From the NCBI GenBank assembly GCA_032622095.1, contig CP136063.1:61207897-61271896 (forward strand): DNA of 64,000 nt, read 5' to 3'. Position 1 is the first letter of the stretch, and each line of letters opens with the position of its first letter. Below are positions 24,079-32,300 of the stretch, piece after piece. The notes below the pieces were generated by a model that saw nothing but the letters and a program-made list of their open reading frames with translations, made no database searches and had not been told where the DNA came from. The position numbers and the translations under genes are program-made. The DNA comes from Siphonodentalium dalli (lineage: Eukaryota > Mollusca > Scaphopoda > Gadilida > Siphonodentaliidae).

Positions 24079-24444
24079 TTATTCAAAAATATCACGTTTT
24101 GTTTTTCGTCTCTTCCTACGTCTTTTTGAAGGAATATCCGAATATTCTTGTAATTTACGTCTTTTTGATGGAATATCCGAATTATATTGTAATTTACGTT
24201 TAGGCCGTAAAAGATCTAAAGCTGCTTCTTTACCCCGAGTTCGAATAGATTCCGATAAATTTTGTCCACTCAATATATCGCTACCAACATTAGTGGCTGT
24301 TTCTAAACCCTTTGTTAAGAGAGATTTTCCCAGATATTTTGCAATTGGCGCAATTGATCTGGCTAATTTGCCAAAAATAGAACCAAGTCCGTAACCTCTC
24401 TGATACCTATCTCCTATAAAAATAGGAATAGGACTATTCGCCAT
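24079..24444 (-). CDS. Small basic virion-type protein (GYG..FG, poly-basic tail)
   Basis: 121 codons from the ATG at 24444. The N-terminus has RGYGLGSIFGKLARSIAPIA, an amphipathic glycine-rich segment seen in a small protein that commonly neighbours the capsid gene in Polintons and adintoviruses. The C-terminus repeats SDIPSKRRK and ends in a run of Arg/Lys (SKRRRKRRKTKR). By position and composition it may be a core or minor capsid protein comparable to adenovirus basic core proteins; this is inference. It ends exactly where the major capsid gene begins. Confidence 0.75.
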   Translation of the reverse strand: MANSPIPIFIGDRYQRGYGLGSIFGKLARSIAPIAKYLGKSLLTKGLETATNVGSDILSGQNLSESIRTRGKEAALDLLRPKRKLQYNSDIPSKRRKLQEYSDIPSKRRRKRRKTKRDIFE

Positions 24445-24497
24445 AACTTTAAATAATGAAACATCTATTTATATACATATATATTTAATATCAATCC
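24445..24497 (-). promoter_or_regulatory. Short AT-rich gap between penton and basic-protein genes
   Basis: 53 bp with TATATATTTA-type sequence; it may hold a promoter for the downstream minus-strand genes. Weak support. Confidence 0.25.
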
Positions 24498-25586
24498 TTA
24501 TCCAATCAAAATGCGTTTAAATAATAAAACTAGAACAGTTTTACCATAATCCGTCCAAGGAGGTGGCATACCTGTAGAATCACGAATATATATCGAAATA
24601 GTGTCAAAATTCTTATGATGTATAGGAAAAAATTGCAAATTTGCGAATTCATAATATGTTGTTGATACAATATCATCAGAACGTGGGCATATTACTTTCA
24701 ATAATTGCGAATTAGAATCGCCTACTATACTATGTGTACATATATCTGAATAAATATAAAGAGCGTCTATATGATCCAATTGATTAGTTACAATTAAAAA
24801 ACAGTCTTTGGATTTTCCACCGGTATCTTTTAATTTTAGTTGATAATTTTCACGCAAATTAAGAAGATATCCCAATTCAGAAGTCCTTGTAATTTGCAAA
24901 TCCATCGCCAACGAATAACGAGACATGCTTGTATGGTTTGCCATTCTAGTGAAACAAAGGTAGTTCACGTTTTGACGTTTTCTCACCTTAATGTCAATAA
25001 CTACATCCCCGATTAAATCCTCAAATATGGTTTGGGACTCTTTCGCATCGATTGAATTCAAACCTGGTTCGATTAATTTATATTTCGTCTTTTCTAATTC
25101 TGACATAAATTCAGAATCTTTGTAAAAATGCAAAATTAATTTTCGTTGAACTAATTGCATCCTATCTATCAAATCTTCGAACGAACATTTGTCATCAAAA
25201 ATAACACCATATTCAATCTTTGTAAATACACTTTTCCTCCATCTAATCGGACCTTTAACCCGAAGTTTCCTAGCAATAATACCGTAATTGGGATCTCTAA
25301 CAATTGGTAAATCAGTTTCTGGCGTCAAGAAATTCATATCCACCACTATTCCATAAACAAATGCATACGATTGATCATCTGTGGAAAAGGTAAAATTTCT
25401 TTGTTCCAGGAGCGGGCTTTTAAATATGGTTGGAATAATGGCTGATGATAAAGCTACACACCAATCATCCTCCTGTAACCGAATCTCACTAGGCAAACTC
25501 ACGGTATATTCAGATAGTGAATTTCTGAATAAATCACCAGAAACATTAGACGGTAAAGTCACCGAAAACAGGCCCGTTGCTTCCAT
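24498..25586 (-). CDS. Penton-like minor capsid protein
   Basis: 362 codons from the ATG at 25586. The N-terminus, VTLPSNVSGDLFRNSLSEY followed ~15 residues later by DDWCVALSSAIIPTI, fits the pattern of the minor capsid (penton, single jelly-roll) proteins of Polintons/adintoviruses: TLPS near the start, then N..S.Y, then W.V.L. The C-terminal third is rich in predicted strands and ends in a hydrophobic VLVLLFK segment. In virions this protein would occupy the five-fold vertices. It is longer than many relatives. Its start overlaps the small membrane ORF by 41 bp. Confidence 0.75.
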   Translation of the reverse strand: MEATGLFSVTLPSNVSGDLFRNSLSEYTVSLPSEIRLQEDDWCVALSSAIIPTIFKSPLLEQRNFTFSTDDQSYAFVYGIVVDMNFLTPETDLPIVRDPNYGIIARKLRVKGPIRWRKSVFTKIEYGVIFDDKCSFEDLIDRMQLVQRKLILHFYKDSEFMSELEKTKYKLIEPGLNSIDAKESQTIFEDLIGDVVIDIKVRKRQNVNYLCFTRMANHTSMSRYSLAMDLQITRTSELGYLLNLRENYQLKLKDTGGKSKDCFLIVTNQLDHIDALYIYSDICTHSIVGDSNSQLLKVICPRSDDIVSTTYYEFANLQFFPIHHKNFDTISIYIRDSTGMPPPWTDYGKTVLVLLFKRILIG

Positions 25587-25860
25587 GTTTACTTAATTTA
25601 GGAGATGGAGACAAAAGTCCAACAGAACCCGACAGTAAACTAATCCAAATAGACGGTGTGTCCACGCCGTGTATACTAATATTTAATATAGCAGAAACAC
25701 ATACTATATAAAGCAAAAATACTTGACTGATATACACAACCTGTCCTTTGGAAACTTTATTATTGAAAAAAGTCCATTTTGACGATTGTCGTTTTAATCT
25801 GAGGTCGTGATCCATTCTCTTGGAATGTACGAATCGAAACTGGCTGGATAGCCGCTCCAT
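25546..25860 (-). CDS. Small membrane-type ORF between integrase and penton genes
   Basis: 104 codons from the ATG at 25860, or 89 from the ATG at 25815, which sits within the last codons of integrase. It overlaps integrase at its 5' end and penton at its 3' end in other frames. One hydrophobic stretch (VVYISQVFLLYIVCVSAIL) is a credible transmembrane helix. The ~190-bp part not covered by neighbours stays open and fills the gap exactly, which argues that it is real. I do not recognise a family; a membrane-associated accessory role is only a guess. Confidence 0.5.
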   Translation of the reverse strand: MERLSSQFRFVHSKRMDHDLRLKRQSSKWTFFNNKVSKGQVVYISQVFLLYIVCVSAILNISIHGVDTPSIWISLLSGSVGLLSPSPKLSKHGSNGPVFGDFTV

Positions 25861-26909
25861 CTAACTTTTATTTGATCCCCGTCTCGTTCTAATACACGTT
25901 CAATTTTCCATATAGTATCGGAATCAATCGTTACAGGTGATAACTCGCTCTCGTAGAATGTACCCAATATTTCCTCTGAATTGAGATCAGCTATTTTATA
26001 TCTATGTGGTTTAGAACCAGGTACCAAAGACGTAATCTTAAACACTTCATAAGTATAATTGGCCAAAAAACCCTTTTCAAACTTATTTTTTAATTTTACC
26101 AAGCGAACGCTCTCTCCCACTTTAAATTTTGCTTTTGTAAGTGGTAATTTATAAGTCTTCGATTCATTTCTAGCTGCAATTGCTTGCGATGTCAAACACG
26201 AGACATCTTTCGGTGCCATTTTAATCGCTCTGTGTATCTTCGAATTATAGGAATTCACCAATTTAGGCAAAACTGTTAAATAGCGCATAGATTTAGATTT
26301 GAAGAAATATTTATACATTTTAGACTTTAAAGAGCGTTGTACTCTCTCAACCAAAGCGGCTTTCGTGTCATAATTTCCCGTAGAATATAAATGTACACCA
26401 TTCTTCTTCAGAAATTGCTTAACGTTAGCGTTGTAGAACTCGGTTCCGCGATCAACATGTATACCGTTCGGTCGTTTGCGCTGTTTAAAAATCATTTCTA
26501 AAGCCTTCATTATGGAAACACCAGTCTTGTTCTTTAATGGTTTAACAATTAAAAATCTTGAAAAGCAATCAATGCAAAACAACAGGTAGCAATAACCATC
26601 GTTTTGCTTGGATATATTTCGCACATCACTCAAATCCGTCTGCCATATATTATTTACAGAATAAGACTCTGTTCTTGACCTAGGAAATATTATTCGTTTC
26701 GGCCTGTGCAACGAGTACGAATTTTGTTTTTGTAACCAAAGTCGAACATTTTTTCTCGATATTTTATTTTTTACTTCCTTATACAAATTATATTCAGATC
26801 CATAGGATGAGCGGTGAGATGGGTCGTAATAAATCGATGATAATAGATTATCAATTTGACGAGTCTGATGTCCATATAAAATGCTTCTGTTTTTTGCCTT
26901 TGGAGGCAT
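25794..26909 (-). CDS. INT: DDE-type integrase with C-terminal chromodomain
   Basis: 371 codons from the ATG at 26909; the two codons before it follow a TTG. The retroviral-type catalytic core is clear: Asp92 in WQTDLSD, Asp153 in GIHVDRGTEFYN, Glu188 in ALVERVQRSLKS, with 35-residue spacing between the last two (DD35E). The C-terminus holds a chromodomain (IWKIERVLERDGDQIKVRW followed by SGYP and REWI, about residues 332-367), which can direct integration to modified chromatin. It would insert the linear Polinton DNA and make the 6-bp duplication seen at both ends. It overlaps the 206-aa gene by 59 bp. Confidence 0.95.
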   Translation of the reverse strand: MPPKAKNRSILYGHQTRQIDNLLSSIYYDPSHRSSYGSEYNLYKEVKNKISRKNVRLWLQKQNSYSLHRPKRIIFPRSRTESYSVNNIWQTDLSDVRNISKQNDGYCYLLFCIDCFSRFLIVKPLKNKTGVSIMKALEMIFKQRKRPNGIHVDRGTEFYNANVKQFLKKNGVHLYSTGNYDTKAALVERVQRSLKSKMYKYFFKSKSMRYLTVLPKLVNSYNSKIHRAIKMAPKDVSCLTSQAIAARNESKTYKLPLTKAKFKVGESVRLVKLKNKFEKGFLANYTYEVFKITSLVPGSKPHRYKIADLNSEEILGTFYESELSPVTIDSDTIWKIERVLERDGDQIKVRWSGYPASFDSYIPREWITTSD

Positions 26910-27471
26910 CTGCAACTATCAGATCCGCTTTACGATATTTATTTCCTATGAAATGTGTTGGTATATTATTATCTCGTAATGATCGGGACAAACTATCCCA
27001 ATTTCTAAGTGAACTGGGTTTCCTGACCTTGCTAGAAGGTATTATATCATTTACCAAATCAGTTATGCTTCCGATTGGCTTGTCAGATAATGAAATCATT
27101 CCACTGTCGTTAATTTCAATTCCTGGCATTCTTTTTAAATGCGATAAAAATAACGAGCCTTTTTTCTGGTAAATTTTTGGCAAACTCTCAATCGCTAAAT
27201 CAATTTGGTTAGGTTCAGATAAAGCGACGTCACCGGCAGGCTCTTTCGTGATTTTAACTGGAATCGGCGTTGTTTTTATAGAATTCTTAGCCATGTCATA
27301 TTCAATAGACGTGGAATTAATTTTTCTTTTCTTAACTGACTCGGGCATATCTTTATCGTCTAATATTTGATGCATTTTTTGTCTCACATCCTCTGTTTTC
27401 AACGATTGAATAGACTGAGAATTTTGCCAGTTTGCAAAAGTCTTAAAAGGCACCAAAACCATTTTTTCCAT
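26851..27471 (-). CDS. Conserved Polinton protein of ~206 aa, function unknown
   Basis: 206 codons from the ATG at 27471. Polar N-terminal half with a helical segment after FANWQNSQ, then a proline/serine-rich linker, then a C-terminal part with IEINDSGMISLSDKPIGSIT followed by DLVNDI. This 'G.I...dkPI.GS.I.DLI' pattern recurs in a protein common to many animal Polintons. The C-terminus is basic (KGKKQKH). It lies between the hydrophobic-tail protein and integrase, in the capsid-gene block, so a structural role is plausible but unproven. Its 3' end overlaps integrase. Confidence 0.65.
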   Translation of the reverse strand: MEKMVLVPFKTFANWQNSQSIQSLKTEDVRQKMHQILDDKDMPESVKKRKINSTSIEYDMAKNSIKTTPIPVKITKEPAGDVALSEPNQIDLAIESLPKIYQKKGSLFLSHLKRMPGIEINDSGMISLSDKPIGSITDLVNDIIPSSKVRKPSSLRNWDSLSRSLRDNNIPTHFIGNKYRKADLIVADASKGKKQKHFIWTSDSSN

Positions 27472-27473
27472 AT

Positions 27474-27791
27474 TCAGAAAACTTTGCCTAAAATATCTCC
27501 TAAAACAGGAATTAAACTAGCAGCCAGTGCAGCCAAAAAACCGCCGTGTTGTAATTTTTTTTTCCTGGTTTTAACAGGATTAGACTTCTTTGACAAATGA
27601 CGAATAGAACTTTTAAATGGTCTTAAATTAGCTTTAATTTTAGACGAGATTGGTACATTTCCTTTAAGCAAATTATTACAACATTCAGATAGACTGTCTA
27701 ATCTCGGTCTGTTTAATGCCCTCACGTCTCCAGTGCGTAACATGTTTCTCAAATATTTTGCATTTTTTCTTAATTTCACGCTGGGGCCCAT
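27474..27791 (-). CDS. Small basic protein with hydrophobic C-terminal tail
   Basis: 105 codons from the ATG at 27791, overlapping the ATPase 3' end by 16 bp. The pattern fits a widespread Polinton protein: LSECCNNLLKGNVPIS in the middle, basic FKSSIRHLSKKSN, then HGGFLAALAASLIPVLGDIL at the end. The GG|F step resembles a cleavage site of adenain-type proteases, and the hydrophobic/amphipathic tail could be membrane-active, as in adenovirus protein VI. Both points are inferences by analogy. Two bases separate it from the next gene. Confidence 0.75.
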   Translation of the reverse strand: MGPSVKLRKNAKYLRNMLRTGDVRALNRPRLDSLSECCNNLLKGNVPISSKIKANLRPFKSSIRHLSKKSNPVKTRKKKLQHGGFLAALAASLIPVLGDILGKVF

Positions 27792-28372
27792 ATCGTAGGA
27801 TTTTCACTGAGCACGTCTGATCTCAATCGAAGGTTATCCGGACAAGTTTGGTTGAAATCCACCAGTAAATGAGAATATGGATCTGTTGTACACAATTTAT
27901 ATGCTTTTGATAAATTATTAATACCGCATTGGGTAGATAAGAAATTTATCTGACCACAATCTCTAGGAGATTTGAATAAAATAAAATAATTCGCGTTTAA
28001 CGATAATTTTCTACATTTTCTTTCAAAAAGATTATGCGTCACGTATACCACACTACATCCTTCGTGATGTGATTTTCTAGCGAATATATCTGTTACATTA
28101 TCGATCTCTTTGTCAATATGATCCATATCATCCAATATTAATAAATCGCAATCGCTCAACGATTCTGGAATTTGGTTTACTAATTCTACATTATCAGACA
28201 CCTGTTGATCACAATTAGGAGTCACGTAAGTAATTTTTTCTGGAACTGGGAACATTAATTTATCTTTATTTTCGATTAGACTATATATAAACGTAGATTT
28301 CCCACTAGCTGAAGGGCCATTTATTATGGCCCTAAATATATCCTGAAAACATACGTAATTGTACGTTTTCAT
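27776..28372 (-). CDS. ATP: FtsK/HerA-family DNA-packaging ATPase (A32-like)
   Basis: 198 codons from the ATG at 28372. Walker A is GPSASGKST (residues 19-27). Walker B is DLLILDDMD (76-84), with the double acidic end usual for this clan. A sensor-like VTHN lies near 111-114, and Arg118 follows within FERKC. The length matches Polinton packaging ATPases, which are homologues of the poxvirus A32 and other FtsK/HerA genome-packaging motors and translocate DNA into preformed capsids. It is the first gene of the late minus-strand block; the likely promoter lies in the 28380-28500 region. Confidence 0.95.
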   Translation of the reverse strand: MKTYNYVCFQDIFRAIINGPSASGKSTFIYSLIENKDKLMFPVPEKITYVTPNCDQQVSDNVELVNQIPESLSDCDLLILDDMDHIDKEIDNVTDIFARKSHHEGCSVVYVTHNLFERKCRKLSLNANYFILFKSPRDCGQINFLSTQCGINNLSKAYKLCTTDPYSHLLVDFNQTCPDNLRLRSDVLSENPTIWAPA

Positions 28373-28785
28373 TGTTTTATTGTTTTGTCAAACGCTCTTT
28401 AATTCAGTAAAACACAATTTTTTTTCCCACACTGGATGTCCGGCAAAATTGACAAGAGAGAATCTGATGTATACATAACAGTGGGTAGCCATATATAATC
28501 ACACGCTTTGTCGACTTGATGCTATCGCGTTACAAACCGTATCGGCAGTTTAATGTCGCGAAACACCTATTGAATTCAAATTTTACTACCTGTTGTCGAC
28601 CACCGCCCATAAAGATATACCGTGCTAACCCATTACAAACTGTCACCTCTGTTTAATATGGCGGAACCAATCTAAAGCCAGTTGAATTAAAACATTTACC
28701 ACATGGGGGGGCGCGGAAGGGTGTTGATATATCGTGTAAATTTAAGTTTGCGGTAAAAAGAAGGATTTTATCGTGTTGAACAGAT
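28373..28785. promoter_or_regulatory. Upstream region of the late gene block
   Basis: On the minus strand a TATATATGG-type box (complement at about 28489-28497) lies ~120 bp above the ATPase start. A ~110-bp imperfect direct repeat is seen: 'gttacaaaccgtatcggcagtttaat' near 28527 and 'attacaaactgtcacctctgtttaat' near 28631. The promoter role is inferred. Confidence 0.4.
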
Positions 28786-28803
28786 AGTTCAACTATAAAC
28801 ATT
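28776..28803. repeat. Palindrome plus direct repeat in the ATPase-polymerase gap, copy 1
   Basis: GTTGAAC-AGATA-GTTCAAC is a perfect 7-bp inverted repeat with a 5-bp loop. Its right half is part of AGTTCAACTATAAACATT (28786-28803), repeated exactly at 29311-29328. Possible binding or processing site; function unknown. Confidence 0.7.
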
Positions 28804-28813
28804 GGTAGAGGAC

Positions 28814-29014
28814 ATGAATAGTGTTCGGGAACGATTGATCAGCGCGATAGAGTTGGACACAACACCATCATGGATTAGACGGCCTGCTGTTGCTCAATTT
28901 GTCGACGATAGTTTCGACGAAACATTAGATGATGATCAATTCCATGACGCTCCTGCATGTGTAACATTGTTTTTTCTACTTAAAGGGAATGGAGGCCCAC
29001 ATGTTTTATTTTAG
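28814..29014 (+). CDS. Small plus-strand ORF in the gap, uncertain
   Basis: 66 codons from the ATG at 28814, starting just after the palindrome. The first 50 residues look protein-like and become strongly acidic (DDSFDETLDDDQF), while the end (LFFLLKGNGG) looks like read-through of non-coding DNA. A perfect splice donor CAG|GTAAGT lies at 29096/29097 downstream of the stop. A spliced gene whose coding exon ends within this frame is possible. No family recognised. Confidence 0.35.
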   Translation: MNSVRERLISAIELDTTPSWIRRPAVAQFVDDSFDETLDDDQFHDAPACVTLFFLLKGNGGPHVLF

Positions 29015-29146
29015 TGTGTTTTGTTTTTAAATCTAGTGTTGGCATTGTGAATTATATGCGGGGAATTATTTGCTACATGTGTTTTCTTAATAATCAGGTA
29101 AGTGAAATTTGTATATGTAAACATAACTGTTACATTTTTGTTTTGT

Positions 29147-29153
29147 TTTTATT
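29147..29153 (-). terminator. Candidate poly(A) signal for the polymerase transcript
   Basis: The complement reads AATAAA, ~175 bp after the polymerase stop on the minus strand. Confidence 0.4.
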
Positions 29154-29310
29154 CAGCATACTGTTTACTTCGCACATTTCAATGTAGATAATTGAAACAC
29201 TCAAATGAGATATGTATATTATGGTAGAATCTACGCAAATTTTATTTCTTGTGCACGGAACAGGGATGATATATTGGTTAAGTATGTGGCAAATCTCATG
29301 TTTAACTGTT

Positions 29311-29328
29311 AGTTCAACTATAAACATT
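29311..29328. repeat. Direct repeat copy 2, at the polymerase stop
   Basis: AGTTCAACTATAAACATT, identical to 28786-28803, ending at the polymerase gene's stop codon. The preceding TTTAACTGTT is a degenerate form of the palindrome arm in copy 1. Confidence 0.7.
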
Positions 29329-32300
29329 CACACATATTTCTCGAAATAGTTACTTTCGTCAGGTCTTGTTCCATCTGTAATAATTGAAGGTGATTCTGGT
29401 AATAATAAATCTTTTATGCTTTCCCAATCTTCATCTAGCGATGATAAATAACCAAATGGTTCAGTAGCATAATCTTTGATTATTCTGCGTTTATCTCCTG
29501 CTAATCTCATCGTTTTAGTCATGCGTTTTGAGTATATATGAAAATCTTTCGTCCTAACAAATTCGTTGGGAAAAACGGCTTGTAGACTGTTTTCCTCGCC
29601 TTTGACCAGTTTAGTCATGTTGTCGAAATCGATATTGGCGTTAATCCATTTGCTGACATTAAATCCTTTGACCTTTATAACTTTACGACCAGATTCGGCG
29701 ACTTCATAAGCGTATGATTTTGATGCGGACGCGCAATACTTTTTTAATGTTAATTCACCTTGACATAAATCATTTTGTAGGTCTCCCAACATACAACCGT
29801 CGGGTAGATTAGGTCCATTTTCTGTGTGAATCCAGATACACGAGTCAGTGTCCATATAAATTGCGCGATCGCCTATGGTTTCCAAATGTTCAAGCATTGT
29901 TATTCTGGCATATGCCGTTATAAATGAAGCTAAAATCACATTGTTATTTCTGTTTTGGTTTTCTTTTAATTGTTTATACGTGACATACATAATTTCTCCT
30001 TTATCAAATAATTTAATATTTTCAATTCTGATATCTTTGTTGGCCCATAACTTGAAATATTGTTCCGTATCTTTTAAAATTTTAGTGGAACTCATTTGAT
30101 CGCGCATTGCTAATCTACCGAATAAAGAGTTCATAATCAATTTCGCCATCATTCTCATCGTTGGATTTTCCTGCATTTTATATATATCTAGTTTTTGTCC
30201 AAATTTTTTGCCGTACTCCTCACAAAATTGCTGTTTTTGCTCCATAGTTTGAATATTTTGCGGGAACGGACTGGCATATGTTTTGAGACGATGGAAATAT
30301 AATATAAACGGTTTAAAAATACCGCCAATTTTCTCATCGTTTTCCGGGTAATGCCATACTTGATATATATGAATAACTTTGTAACCACGCGCGATGGCAT
30401 ATTCTATTTCAGGAGTGCACCACACGCCATAAATTCGTCTCTGATTTTCATCGTGTTCGCATTGGTTTTGATTGTTGTCTACCATGCATTTATTACATAG
30501 ACCGAAAACTAATTTTCCGCTTTTAAGTTTTATTGGTAATACTGGATATATTAAATTGTTTGGCGGTAATATCAGACATTCAATCAAACCAAAATAGTTT
30601 TCGATATCATTCAAATCGGGATTTTTTATTACGGTGGGGTGTCCTATAGGAAATTTTTTATTAAGCATCATGGCGGGGTACAATGAATTCACGTCTGAAA
30701 ATCTTATACTAGCATTCGGATATCCGCACACGGTTCCATCTTCGTTTTTTTCAGCTAAATATTTGAAAACTTCGCACCTGCCGCCGAATAATGATTTACG
30801 AGGGTCCAATGTGCCAGAAACCGTAGCATTTTGAATAAATGTTTTGAATTCTAAATCAGTTTGTAATTGTTTTTCGTATTCGCATTCCCATATAGTTATC
30901 AGCGGAATATATTGTTTTATTTCTTGTTCTCTTTCCATCGTTTTCTGATATATATCGTTGTACGATCTTCTCTGTAGAGGATGAATTGCATTTCTATCTT
31001 TTTGTTTTATACACGTATGACAATGATATTCGCACCCGTAAAATTCGAGTCCTATACCATTTATGCGATCATAACCATCTAGTCTATATTTTTCAAACAG
31101 AACATATTCTTGGGTTGAATTTCCTAAATATTGACATTGAAAACCCGTAGACTCTATATAATGAGCTATCCATAACAACGATTTGGTTGAATTAGCTTGT
31201 AACGGACATGAATTTATGGCAATGGTATTTTCTGGCATAAACATTTTCCTAAAAATTCGAAATGATATAGATGGAAGGGTGACTCCCTCATTAAATGGAT
31301 CCGTGTTACACGTTGTCGTAAATATTTCTCTGAATTTAGAGCAACACATATGAAGCACCTTGCAGTCTATCATGCAATATTTCAATGCTTCTATTTCAAA
31401 ATGGAATTTTCTATTTTTGTTTTTTTTATACCAATCATTAAAGATCAAAATACGATCTGTACTCATTTGTTCTAAATTATAATAATGCATCGCTGGCCAT
31501 TCTCCTATATATTGTAATTTGTCATTATTTGCAAATGCGTGTGGAAAAAAGGATTTTGACGCGTTTTCTCCACAACCAAAAGACTTGGATGCTTTGTCTA
31601 AACTTACCGCAAAAAATAAATACGAATCTAGAAACTTCAAATTTTCTAATTGAATTGATAATATTTTGTTCCCTCTTTGAATTATATTTAATTTGTCGAT
31701 ATCTATATAATTGTTGAGTAAATAATCTAGTATAAAGTGATCGTCATATCTACCCGCGTTATGAGCTATACATATAGTAGCCTTCTTTACTTTGTTGTGT
31801 AGATTTAAAATTTTCTGCACAAATTGATGTATACAGTCTAGTCCGAATGTATGGTATTTTGTACGATCACAATGCAAGCATGTATTAAAAGACATATCAT
31901 ATATATTGATACAGGATTGACAAACAATATGTGCACAAACAAGATATGGTATATGTCTATTATTTTCGTCGCAAAATGTCTCGATATCATAGAATATATA
32001 ATTAGTATTTTTAAATTCTGTTTTAGGATTTAACACTGTGATATAACATTTATGCTGATTTTCTTCTTCGTAATATGAACGACAATTTCTACAGAATTTA
32101 TGATAGCATTTGTGCGATTGAGTTTTTCCATACATACGCGAACAATTATCGCATTTTTTATACTTAGTGCAGACATGGTTCAGAATATGATTTTCGAGAC
32201 ATTTTTTGGATTTGCACACAATTTCACACGTATCGCATTTAACAGCTGTAAATGGATCAAAATTGCAAGGTAATTCACCGTAGCAGAATTTACATATTTT

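Noticed and set aside
24068-24394. 108-codon plus-strand frame opposite the basic virion-type gene
   Set aside because: It mirrors the repeated basic tail of the minus-strand gene and lacks any independent support.
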